From the NCBI GenBank assembly GCA_008704415.1, contig VXIS01000256.1:1-64000 (forward strand): DNA of 64,000 bases, given 5' to 3'. Below the pieces are notes generated by a model, which was not told the origin of the DNA, did no database searches, and saw only the letters and a program-made list of their open reading frames with translations. The position numbers and the translations under genes were made by a program. The stretch comes from Sphaerosporella brunnea. Taxonomy: Eukaryota > Ascomycota > Pezizomycetes > Pezizales > Pyronemataceae. Each line of letters begins with the position of its first letter. The first letter of the stretch is position 1. Of the stretch, positions 54,943 to 64,000 are shown in pieces.

Positions 54943-55855
54943 TCAGTGTTTATTGATGATAGTCGATACAATCGGGGCTGCTCGACAGGCCGTATCGAAA
55001 GAAGAGAAAAGAATGAATAGCGGAAGGTAGGAGGCGATTTCCGAATGCAGTTCCGCTGGCTGGCTGTAAATCGCAGGCATGACTGCGCGTTGCTGTTGTC
55101 GTGATGACTCGCCTTGCGGGTTGCCGATGAGACCCGCGTCGTTGTCGCCTTGAGCATGAATTGCGTACGGCGCGTCGCCGGTAATTTCGCTGGAGGTAGT
55201 TTGTGGTGTCATGTGATCCACAGCAGCAGTCCCTGACCGTGTCGTGACTGCTGGTGAAGCTGCAATGCCAGAGGGCAGGGTGTCGTGACGCATTCCCATA
55301 CGCGCCGCAAAGATGCAGTACAGTCGGCGTCAATATCAGCTGACCATACCCGCGATGTTGAGGGGACAGCAAGCATCACTGAAAGCTGTGTGCCGACGTT
55401 CGCGTCGCCGACGACAGAGGTAAGAACGTCCTCGATCTTTGCTTCACTGGGTAGCACTCACTGTGGAAGGCGGCGAATCTTACAACGTTTTGTGGCAGGA
55501 ACCTGACACACGCGCTGTGCCCCATGCAAACAGTTTCAGAAGGAACCCACGAACCGAGGGAGTGGCGACATGAGGCAGCAGACGCAACGGCCGGTGGTAG
55601 GAGCGGACGCAGGGGCAAGGGCAGCAGCATCTCGGCGGTGGTGGCGTCGGCGGAGATAGACGTGGCGGGGGAAGCGGCGGTCAGAGAGGAGGAACGTGAG
55701 CTTCCAGCAACGGCCTGCTCGAACAGCAGTTTGTCTCTCTCCAATTGGAACTCTATTTTGATTGCGATGAGTTCCTTCGCCTCCTTTGTTTCGAGTGCGC
55801 TCACTTCCTTCGCCAACTCTGTTTCAGTGAAGCAACAATGATGTCCATTCTTCAT
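54943..55855 (-). pseudogene. host gene with N-terminal coiled coil
   Basis: The 55855 frame encodes FTETELAKEVSALETKEAKE then LIAIKIEFQLERDKLLFEQA, a strong coiled coil, followed by a Ser/Ala-rich part. From 55457 other frames give EDVLTSVVGDANVGTQLSVM, and from 55299 TRSGTAAVDHMTPQTTSSEI. A plausible multi-exon gene in decay. It resembles the coiled-coil loci at 38532 and 63480 in style, not in exact sequence. Confidence 0.45.
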
Positions 55856-58215
55856 ACCCGAGCAATATGCCAGACCTGATCTTGTGCACCACCACTACCG
55901 GGGCTATAATCCCCACGGGTGATATCGAGGAGGATGAAAATGGGGTTGAAAAGCTCCACAACTACGGGTACGATGGCCACGGGCGACGTCGATCAAAATA
56001 AAACTGCGGTTGAAAACCCCCACAACCACTCAATTGCGACATCGAGCAAGACAACAATGACGCCGCCAATGACCCTCACCATCTGGACCCGATCGCCACC
56101 TCCTACGATCACCGCCAATGACCACCCTCGGTTGTGCGGAGCAGGGGTGGCTTCGAGGCAGGGCTTTTCGGTGGTCTGTTTCGGGCGGGACAAATTTGCT
56201 ACTTTGTGTCAGTCAAACCGGCGGAGAAAATAAAAAAAACAAAACAAAAGGGATGACCGGCCGTGACGCGGCGGAGATGTGACGATGTACCTTCTTTAAA
56301 GTTCTCTTGTCTGAGTCGCACAATGTATGCTATTCCTACAGCTCAATTGAGCGGCGAGGATTGCGGTAGTGGATCATGTTGCGGAATGTTTGATGGCGGC
56401 CCGGGGTGCTTCCCAGTGCAGGGGATATCCTCTGAATTTCACTGCGTGGTGTTAATCGTTTCGGGTCTGTACATAACACGTCAATGTTAATCGCACACGC
56501 TGGGAACTCGCATGCCGTAGGCAACAATCCGGCCGGGAAGAAACAATCGTGTCACCCACCACGAAGAGCACTAAGTCAATCTTCAAGTCTGTCTGTACAT
56601 CGTTCACTGTGCGATGTGTTTAACTACTGAGCCAAGCGAGTGCGAAGATCTAACCGAAAGTCCGCTCAGGATGATCTGCTGTGGAATGGGGCACACTTAG
56701 GTCTATGTCCTACACGCAGGCGAACCACACGGTGTAGGCCGCACGACCACCAAACCAAAGAAACAAAAAAAAACCGATTACACTGCAATCTGGGTTGAAT
56801 GACGCTTGCGTCCCTGATTGCGGTCTCTTTTGCAGTCGGATTAGCTGATCTTGAAAAATGAGGACGATTTGGCATGTCAGTCGCGGTATCATTGGTTTCC
56901 CAACAACGCCATCATGAGACACGGCAGTTAGAACCACATCCTGGCTGAATGCCAGCAGAATATCTTTGCGATCTGGGAACAAAAATGACCCCTAACACGT
57001 ACAAGTGAGGGCGCGCCTACTTGACCGGAAAATGGCTCACGCAGTGAGAAGCTCCTGGCAGCAGCGGCATGGTCTCTGCACGCATGCGACAGTGATCATC
57101 CCGTAAACCCAGTCCATCAACGTTGAGATTTCATGCGCAGGTTGTACTACAGCAGGGCCGACAGGCGTGACTAGCACTGCCATGAAACGCTCAGCTGCGA
57201 ACAGCGCCACCACGTCCATCCCGGCTGGTCCACGAACCTGCCGACCGCCCCCCAACCAGACCCGCAGCTTTCCAACTCTCCCCCAGTACGGCTTGGTTAC
57301 CACACTGTCACAACAAGCTGGAATGTATGTTCGCAGCGTCCCGCGGTCCGCACCGCGTTTTGGACGCGAAAAGCCCATCGCGCACGCAGATGCGCTCCTC
57401 ACACGCAACGGTTGGCGGGACTTTACACCACCTTGATTCGGTGCGATGATTCTTCATCTTGGCCACGTCTGGTATCCAGTTCGTAGCTATATCCAAAGCG
57501 ATATCCTGTTCAGCCCCACTATCTACCTGCTCGAGGGCTGCGTTGAGTTTAGGCCGAACTACCGGCACATTTAAATCTGTCGCCCGCGGTAGTATGCGTC
57601 ACCATGGCGCACCTGCTCTGCGAGTCTCCTATCCTTGCTGGTGATACATAAACAGCGCGGTACATGCAGTGCAAAGGTAGGCTTGTGTATAACCCGCGCG
57701 ATTGACATGGAAGCCGTGCGGGGTGGTGTCAAATGCAGGCATGGAATGACCCCACATTGCCGCAGGAGACGACTACGTGCTCTGCTCCAGTGCTTACACG
57801 GCCGTCCTCACCAAGTAGGTTTTGCCGCTGCCACAGACGTCTGGTAAAAGTCATCGCGTCCACCAGCGGTTGCTACGTGCGCCAGAGGAAATGTAGAACT
57901 CCTGCGGCCGCAGGTCGGGGTTTAGATTCCTGTTGCGATGGAAGTCAATTTCGGTGATAGAAACAGATCATACGTAGTCTGATCCGAGACCAGCTTGCAA
58001 AGCGCCGGCGCAGCCAGCAGAACGAACGATGTTCCAGCCAACAAGCCAGATTCACACCCATTGGATGTGTGTGTAATCATATTCATTATCTGTTTTCAAA
58101 ATCCACACACTATCCTAGATGCACTGAACATATTCTGTCGGCCGCCTAATTGATATGATCTCATGCATCAACAGCATCAACTCTGGCTATGTAACTAAGG
58201 CACCGAAACGAAGCG
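55856..58215. other. stretch without a firm gene
   Basis: Imperfect duplication at 55910-56000 (CCCACGGGTGATATCGAGGA versus GCCACGGGCGACGTCGATCA). A minus-strand run at 57568-57310 (KLNAALEQVDSGAEQDIALD) is protein-like, but no domain was recognised. Confidence 0.3.
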
Positions 58216-58378
58216 ATGGAACAAACAGGCATCGAACAACGTCTTCATCCTCAGAGTCTCCCCTCCGCCCGAGCGACCACTACCACTGGCCCGAACCTGG
58301 TATCCTCAGAAACGGCAGAATGGCAGGGTAGCCGTCTCGTCATGGAATCACTGGACAACAGACAGCCTGGGGAGGCTT

Positions 58379-58783
58379 ATGCAGGCCAGTTCTTGTTGCA
58401 AAAAAAGAAAGATGTGGATTGATGTAAAGATGGAAAGACTGGAAAGCAGAACAAACAAAGCGCTATATGACACCGATGCTGAGGTCGAGACCGCAGAGAT
58501 CGAGACCGAACCCGCGGAGGCCGAGGCCGCAAGGTTGAGACCACCAAGGCCGCGACCACCAACGCCGAGGCCACAAGGTCGAGACCACCGACACCGCATC
58601 CACCAACAAACGACAGTTCTGGTCCCTCAGCGCGCCAGCTTACCCGAATGTGTGGAAGCTGTGGATAACCACATTCCGTTGGCGCTTGGATCCCGCGGTA
58701 GCCAACGGCGCATGCGGCGACGGGAAACTGTGCGGCGGCTCGGCGGTGGGTCGACCCTTTTGAACAATAGCCGTTGTCGCTGA
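58379..58783 (+). CDS. hypothetical Glu/Pro/Arg-rich ORF with degenerate repeats
   Basis: 134 codons: KMERLESRTNKALYDTDAEV, then ETAEIETEPAEAEAARLRPP and RPRPPTPRPQ. Bases 58477-58595 are degenerate 12-bp repeats (GAGACCGCAGAG, GACCACCAAGGC). The minus strand also holds an 86-codon frame at 58640-58900. Coding status is uncertain. Confidence 0.3.
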   Translation: MQASSCCKKRKMWIDVKMERLESRTNKALYDTDAEVETAEIETEPAEAEAARLRPPRPRPPTPRPQGRDHRHRIHQQTTVLVPQRASLPECVEAVDNHIPLALGSRGSQRRMRRRETVRRLGGGSTLLNNSRCR

Positions 58784-59744
58784 GAGTTTCACGCTGTGCA
58801 CTTCAAGAACGTGTGGGACTGAGCCCCTTGAAACGTGAAGTGGGATTCTACCCTGGTGAGGTACAAACAGGCGCTGGCCAAACTCTGACCCAACTACCAA
58901 CGTAAACCCTAATTATCTCGTAATACACGTTCTTCCTCGGATCACTCTTTGTCCTCCCAACAAACACTGACCCCGAGCGGGGATGCAACCGAACCTTGGA
59001 TCCAGAGAACAATCCTCAGCCCCCATGCGCTGGAGTCAACCACTGGTGTGCCGGCGGGCCGCAGACCAGGAAAGGCGGGTTCCAGTGCTCGAGCGGTAGG
59101 CTTCCGAGGTCACAGGCTTGCAGCCTGTCGACCAGAGGACCATCTGGCTGACAGTGCGCGAGAGCATCATTTGCGTCTTTGCCCCAGCACGCAACCTGTC
59201 CGGTTGGTTGACTGCCCCGTTGTCGAAACCTTCCGGTCCATTCCGTCGTGGCCCCGTCACCCGAGCTGGGCAGTTGGCCAACTGCCTCAGCGGGTGCTGT
59301 GTTGTCTGCGAGGATTGTGGGTTAATGCGGATCCGGCAGCCCACAGGAGGCGACTGCCTCCTGAAAATGTGTGCTTTGCATGCATCCACACGCGGAACGT
59401 GGACGGACATGACTTCAGGACAGCGCGAATATTATGCTACATCGTGACGATACTCGACCTGCAGCAGCACGGCGAGAATATCTCGATGGAGCTCCGGATG
59501 AATGGGAGCGAGGTTCCAGACACCACGGACGCCGGTGGGCAGTCATACCTCGGGCCAAGCAAAGAACGCCCCTAAGTACGTTAGCACACCACATTCGGCT
59601 CACCTGGGGTTGATAACTCGTGCAGATGTTGGAAAGCGAGGGCAAACATCCCCCGTTATCATGTAAAAACTCTCCAAAACTCAGCAATGTTCTTGATGCC
59701 AGAAAGCCCATCCCCGCATCCCAGTCAGCACTTAGCTCAGCATA
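58784..59744. other. stretch with overlapping long frames
   Basis: Plus-strand frame 58949-59575 (208 codons) and 59118-59447 (109 codons, Cys-rich: CCVVCEDCGLM) overlap a minus-strand 124-codon frame. None has a recognised domain. The Cys-rich frame could be a zinc-binding fragment. Confidence 0.25.
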
Positions 59745-60629
59745 TCATAGCTCATCTCCATCCTGACCGTCCTCGGAATCCCGCCTATATTGCTCGGTGC
59801 TAGACTGCTCAAAATGGAGCCGCAGATAAGAGTCCATCTCGCCGTCCCAGGGGGAATCACCGTTCCCCCCTGTTAACTTTGAAATGGTACCGGATGGCGG
59901 CGAGGCCTTTGAACAAAGGACCCGTCTGTCGCTCGCGCAGAATGGGCAGTGTAATGACCACCCATGGACCATGTTGAAATGGTTTTTCAACGTCGGGACG
60001 CTCCACACCTTGGTCTTGGCATTTCCGCGCTTCTTTTCTTCGCTCTTTCCTGCCTGGTTTATCTTGCTCACGACCCTGTTGTTTGGCCTGTCGGCGCAAA
60101 TGGGGGAAAAGCCCCTGGAAACGTCGACGGTGACATAGGCGTACACCTTCTCCATGAAAACACGCCGTTGGACGCCTTTGAGCGCTTGCGGCCGCCCGTC
60201 GTTGTCCGCAAAGTGCGGCTTGCGCCGCGGGCATCGGACCATGTTGCCATCGCCGGTTCCATCAATCCTCTGCGGCGGTCGCAACACAATCGCCGGCACC
60301 GCCCTCTCCGGCCCTGTGATCGCGCGGTGCTCCCCCTCCCAGCGTGCCACCCCCTCCTGGGGTGGGACGTCGCGCGGTAATGTGATTCCATGTGCGCTGG
60401 AACACCTAGTGGACCTCGAGGGTGGAGTAGCTCTGATGTGCGCCTTTGCCGCCCAAACCACTGCAACTAGAGTGCGATGTATCTCTGCTCGGCTTTTGTG
60501 GCCTTCTCTTTGAAGGCAACAGCCCGGCTGTCTCAAATCACCACGAGCGGGCTGCCTGGCTGCTATGCACATTAGACTCCCTGCATCCGACGTCGGTGTT
60601 CGTCTGCAAACTCCATCGCCAAACTCCAC
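59745..60629 (-). CDS. hypothetical protein, possible zinc finger
   Basis: This 294-codon open frame is long for this region. The central part has RRVFMEKVYAYVTVDVSRGF and a basic Lys-rich stretch. Near the end, VPTLKNHFNMVHGWSLHCPF with CASDRRVLC gives His and Cys pairs that could bind zinc, though the order is not a classical C2H2. The C-terminus is acidic (EQYRRDSEDGQDGDEL). A stop follows directly. The opposite strand also has long frames, so coding is likely but not certain. Confidence 0.4.
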   Translation of the reverse strand: MEFGDGVCRRTPTSDAGSLMCIAARQPARGDLRQPGCCLQREGHKSRAEIHRTLVAVVWAAKAHIRATPPSRSTRCSSAHGITLPRDVPPQEGVARWEGEHRAITGPERAVPAIVLRPPQRIDGTGDGNMVRCPRRKPHFADNDGRPQALKGVQRRVFMEKVYAYVTVDVSRGFSPICADRPNNRVVSKINQAGKSEEKKRGNAKTKVWSVPTLKNHFNMVHGWSLHCPFCASDRRVLCSKASPPSGTISKLTGGNGDSPWDGEMDSYLRLHFEQSSTEQYRRDSEDGQDGDEL

Positions 60630-61156
60630 GGATGGCGTATGCGAATCTAAAAGAATGGTTGTCGCGACATTGCGATGTCGTTATACTATCTTTGGTGAGG
60701 GTGGCGGGAGAAAGCTTCGACGCGACGTCTCTTGGCAGCCTGTTCGTCGTCGGTGCGTTTGGTGTGGACCGCCACACAGCCCGGGTACGGATTGGAGTTT
60801 TGCTTGACGATCTGTCGCAGAACCTGCGGATTGACGGAATGTTCGATGTTGCCACCCTGGTCGCTCCAGCGTTCAGGCTCGCATCCATGCTGTCAACTTT
60901 CCGCTTCGGCCACTCCCTGGTCATCACGGAGCCGGTGTTTGTCGGATTGGTGTTTTGCTTGATGATCTCTGCCAGAACCTCTGGCTTGACGGCCTGTTCG
61001 ACGTTGCCCACCCTGGTCACTAGAGCGTTCAGGGTCCCTTCCATTCTGTTGTTTTTCCGCTTCGGCCACACAATGGTAATTGCGGAGCCGTTGATGGCAG
61101 CCTTTGCTGCCGGAGCCCGTGCCAGGCCGCGCTGTGGTTATGCTGTTGTTTACCAC
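60538..61156 (-). pseudogene. coiled-coil repeat gene with duplicated 155-bp unit
   Basis: Minus strand: WPKRKNNRMEGTLNALVTRV then GNVEQAVKPEVLAEIIKQNT, and again WPKRKVDSMDASLNAGATRV followed, in a shifted frame, by NIEHSVNPQVLRQIVKQNSN. The second copy leads into TDDEQAAKRRRVEAFSRHP with a nuclear-localisation-like KRRRV. The two copies correspond to the tandem duplication 60791-61100. No domain is recognised. Confidence 0.5.
60791..61100. repeat. 155-bp tandem duplication
   Basis: Unit 1 starts ATTGGAGTTTTGCTTGACGA at 60791 and unit 2 starts ATTGGTGTTTTGCTTGATGA at 60946. They align along their whole length with substitutions and small indels, and both lie in the coding part of the minus-strand gene. 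Confidence 0.8.
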
Positions 61157-63374
61157 CGTTAGTTAGGATTTGCGCCGGTTCTGATAGAGGTAGTTACTTA
61201 CGGCGGCCTGGAAGTCCCCCGTTGCATGTGATGGGGTCCGGAAGCAGCTGTGGTCGGTGAACCATACGCCAGCGTGCTAGCGGTGGTGACAGCTGGAAGA
61301 AGGTATGGTGTAAACGTGCGTTGATATAGCTGCGCTTGGAGTCCAAATGAAAGAGCCAGGGTGCAGACAGCAGGTGATGAGGCGCATCGGAGGAGGTCTG
61401 CGAGGTTGGGCCTAGGGTTCATACATCCTGCTTGTTGGTGGTGAGATCAGGTATCAGATATCAGGAGGGAAGCGGGCAAACCAGCGATTACGCACCTTGG
61501 GCTGGGGTACAAATCCTGTCAGGTAAGGGCTGTAGGTTGTGATCAGTTAGAGTAGATTGAAGCAGTAAACGTGTTCAAACGCCTCGGGGCTCGCTCGCGT
61601 GCAGTGACCTCTTGATATCCAGCACGTCACTCGAATGGCCTCAAGCACTCAATCCTCCCAGCTTCCGCCAACTGTCAGTCAGTGAGCGACAACTACGACT
61701 AAAGAATCTGACCGGTAATCCGGACACGGACTGGTTTCGGACAGAAACAGCATACCGGTATGACCACCAGTCATAACGACAAGAGGTATACAGCCTGAAG
61801 AGGCCATGCGGGAAGGTAACCGGGGATCTTATTGGGCGGCCCCACTTAAATCTGATGTTCGGGTTCAGCCCCTACGACCCCCAAAATGATGATGTTGGCA
61901 GCAGCAATGGCAATCGGCGAATGTTCACAATGCAAGTTCATGAATAGATAAAAGATGATGCGAGCTTGAGGAATAGGTCAACGGTCGGAGTGTGTAGCAG
62001 CAAGAAACTGTTCGTGAGTAGTAGGCTTTCGCACTGTAAGGCTTTCCCTCCAAGGACCGTTTGGCGACAGACCACCACCGGAGGTGCGTTTCATTCTGTT
62101 CCTCTCTAATCGGGAAGTGTGTCAGTCCATACTACAATGCAACATTGGAGAGGTCTCAGCATCAACCATCGAAGTGGGAACCGTGTCAAAGTGTCACATC
62201 ATTATACCTGCGACAATGAGCACTCACGCACAATGCCAAGCCCGAAGAACCCCGATTATAGCACTGTTAAGCTCCCTTGCGCGCTGCAGGTTCCTACGCG
62301 TTTCCTGCGAGTGGTATAATACAACTGCAGAGATAGTGGCACCTGATGTCATGTCTCCTCAGGGATTCGCACGGTTCGCCTCGGAGGGCCGTGTAGAGCA
62401 ACGAGGGCGGACAATAGTCCAGCCGGCCACCAGGTCAAACGGTGCCCGATTGAGTGGCTCAGTTCGGGCCGGCGATGTGACAAGACCGATAGGTTCAGGC
62501 CGGCATGAGAAAAACCGGAATGTCTGATAGGTGCCGACCGGTGCCCGGTATCCTGAATTAAGGAAGGATCGGTTATTGTGGCCGCTAAAAGCGCTCATCG
62601 TTCGGTGCTCGTTCCTCCGCGGCTAAAGCGTCAATCGCAACCAAAAGACAGGTTGATCCACCCCAAAAACAACAACCCGGATGAGAGTCGGAATACTGCG
62701 GAGCGGAAATGCTGACGTTTAACTCACAAATCTCGCAAGTTCGAGGCACTTTAACCCACAAAATACAGGTCTGAAAAGAGGCGGATGAATATGGCTGACG
62801 TTATGCTCAAAAATCCAAAGATTTCGGAATAGCGGGCGGCGGAGATGGTGGGGTAGCTGAAGGTCGTTCAGATTGTTGAATCTGTATCTCACGTTCATGT
62901 TTCTGTCCTTGATGTATGTGTAAACAAAAAACTACAGCTGCGTAGGGAGCCCGCCGGGCGCTGGGTACTTCTGGGCCTGACGGGTACCCGTAGACGCCTC
63001 GGTCTCGATTCAAAAAGCCTGTTCCAAACGGGCCGTGATTTCCAAAGCCTGGTTCAATCAGTCCGGTTCAGGCCGGGCGCAAAGCCGGACTGGCCGGACT
63101 TTTGACAGCCCTGCAGGCTACGGTAGCCAAGCGCAACGTGATGGCCACACCCGGTGATGCTCTCGCAGTCGACAGGGAACATGATGAAACTGAGGATCCG
63201 GATCGTGAGAATACAATGGGTGTGTCAGACGCTGATGCAATTAGTCACCGTTTATGCTCGGATAGGGGGAGTGCTGAGATATGGAGTATGGATACTGTAT
63301 TGCTCTATAGGACACGAGTATGGACGGGCGTACCAGGGTAGAACTCCAGTATACGCAACCTTGAACAGAGCCCC
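61157..63374. other. stretch without a firm gene
   Basis: A plus-strand 147-codon frame (62084-62527) lacks protein-like character. GGCC/CCGG-rich palindromic runs at 62440-62550 and 63010-63108 (ending GGACTTTTGACAGCCCTG) look like transposon ends, but no partner inverted repeat was found. Confidence 0.3.
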
Positions 63375-63470
63375 GTCACGTTCCCTGGGACGTGATCATA
63401 AGCCGGGTCACGTAACCTGGGACGTCATAATACGACGCATCACGTCACCTGGGACGTGCGTTCCGCAGCT
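63375..63470. repeat. three 32-bp repeats with CCTGGGACGT core
   Basis: Copies start at 63375, 63407 and 63439, each with TCACGT, two variable bases and CCTGGGACGT. The spacing is exactly 32 bp. The CACGT and ACGT words are typical of bZIP/bHLH sites, so a regulatory array upstream of the gene at 63480 is possible. Confidence 0.75.
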
Positions 63471-63479
63471 TGGCGTGGA

Positions 63480-64000
63480 TGGTACCCCGGCAATGTAGGC
63501 TTTACCCTCACACGCTAGCCTTGAGCTATCTGATCCCTTGCCCCAGGCCCCAGTTTTTGTCCCGCTTTCTTCAGCCTGGGAACTGGACAAGCAGGCTCGA
63601 GGATGCCCATAAGCTCGTCATGAGCCGGCGCGTTTCCATCACTATGCCACGCCACGATGATCAACAGATTCCGTCTACGCTTGACACTCGCAACGGACCG
63701 CTGTGGGCAAAATATAGAAACCAGCTTTGCCGAAGCAAGAGCTGCTTTCACCAAAGAGAGAGGTGCATTTGCTAAAGACAGAGCCGTTGCTGCCGAACGC
63801 TGGGTAGGAAACGAGAGGCAGCGAGAGCGGGAGCAGCCCGCTTTTACCGAAAACCGAGCGAGTTGCGCCGTCATGAAGGTACGTTTCGCCAAACAGAGAG
63901 AGCAGGAGAGAGCTGGTTTCACCGAAAAGCGCGCTGGCTACAAGAGGCAGATGTAGCTGGAGAAAACAGCGTTCGAACCAGAGAAAGCGGCCATCAGAGA
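63480..64000 (+). CDS. coiled-coil repeat protein, partial at window edge
   Basis: A frame with ATG 63657 encodes an 11-residue-type repeat: FAEARAAFTKERGAFAKDRA, VAAERWVGNERQRERE, FTENRA, FAKQREQERAGFTEKRAGYK. A TAG at about 63954 interrupts it, and the frame continues beyond 64000 (LEKTAFEPEKAAIR). This is a long charged helix. An upstream exon probably starts earlier. It is similar in style to the minisatellite gene at 21191. Confidence 0.55.

Noticed and set aside
59085..59140. tRNA-Cys-like anticodon stem (ACAGGCTTGCAGCCTGT)
   Set aside because: No D arm, T arm (GTTCGAATC type) or acceptor stem could be found around it.
63010..63108. Terminal inverted repeat of a hAT-like element (CAGGGCTGTCAAAAGTCCGG)
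   Set aside because: No matching inverted copy was found within the window, so the element cannot be bounded.

Overview
This window is eukaryotic, almost certainly fungal. It carries chromodomain Ty3/gypsy and Ty1/copia retrotransposons, pogo, Tc1/mariner and MULE-type DNA transposons, short introns (50-140 bp, GT...CTAAC...AG) and an HNH-domain gene of a type common in fungi. I cannot place the genus. No rRNA, tRNA, CRISPR array or complete housekeeping gene was recognised. The region reads as a transposon graveyard: nearly every gene-like stretch is broken by stops, frameshifts or insertions. Many premature stops fit CAA/CAG to TAA/TAG or TGG to TAA changes, as expected from repeat-induced point mutation or methylcytosine deamination (inference).

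Layout. 1-1.5 kb: a pogo-type element with 120-bp inverted repeats. 1.57-6.87 kb: a full-length copia element on the minus strand with two 212-bp LTRs, the 5-bp duplication ATGTC and a primer site resembling a half tRNA-Met. 7.2-22.1 kb: a coiled-coil repeat gene (minus strand) split inside its 30-bp minisatellite by a minus-strand gypsy element (7,888-21,190), whose gag is in turn split by a plus-strand gypsy composite with three LTRs (13,027-19,903).

23.3-25.2 kb: a degraded acidic gene interrupted by a solo copia LTR (duplication GACGT), itself split by a 0.9-kb mariner-like element with TA duplications. 25-32 kb: mostly unrecognisable sequence with one transposase fossil. 32.5-34.3 kb: a decayed coiled-coil plus HNH endonuclease gene with a recognisable 50-bp intron and a frameshift in a poly-C run. 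35.7-38.0 kb: a copia LTR split by about 2.1 kb that holds an unknown spliced gene remnant.

38.5-39.0 kb: a better preserved spliced coiled-coil gene fragment. 39.2-41.9 kb: a MULE transposase pseudogene between two inverted GAGCCGGCTCG-rich arms. 42.5-50.4 kb: coiled-coil, copia-protease, AT-hook and pogo fragments. 50.4-53.7 kb: a GAGCC-family region containing a Tc1/mariner element with almost perfect 54-bp inverted repeats. 53.9-64 kb: degraded genes, a 155-bp coding tandem duplication, a 3 x 32-bp repeat and, at the right edge, the start of another coiled-coil repeat gene.

The insertion order can be read from the nesting: host repeat genes are oldest, then LTR elements and the GAGCC family, then the inner gypsy, the mariner in the solo LTR and the Tc1 element. 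The recurring host theme is charged coiled-coil proteins, at least six loci, all partial or damaged.
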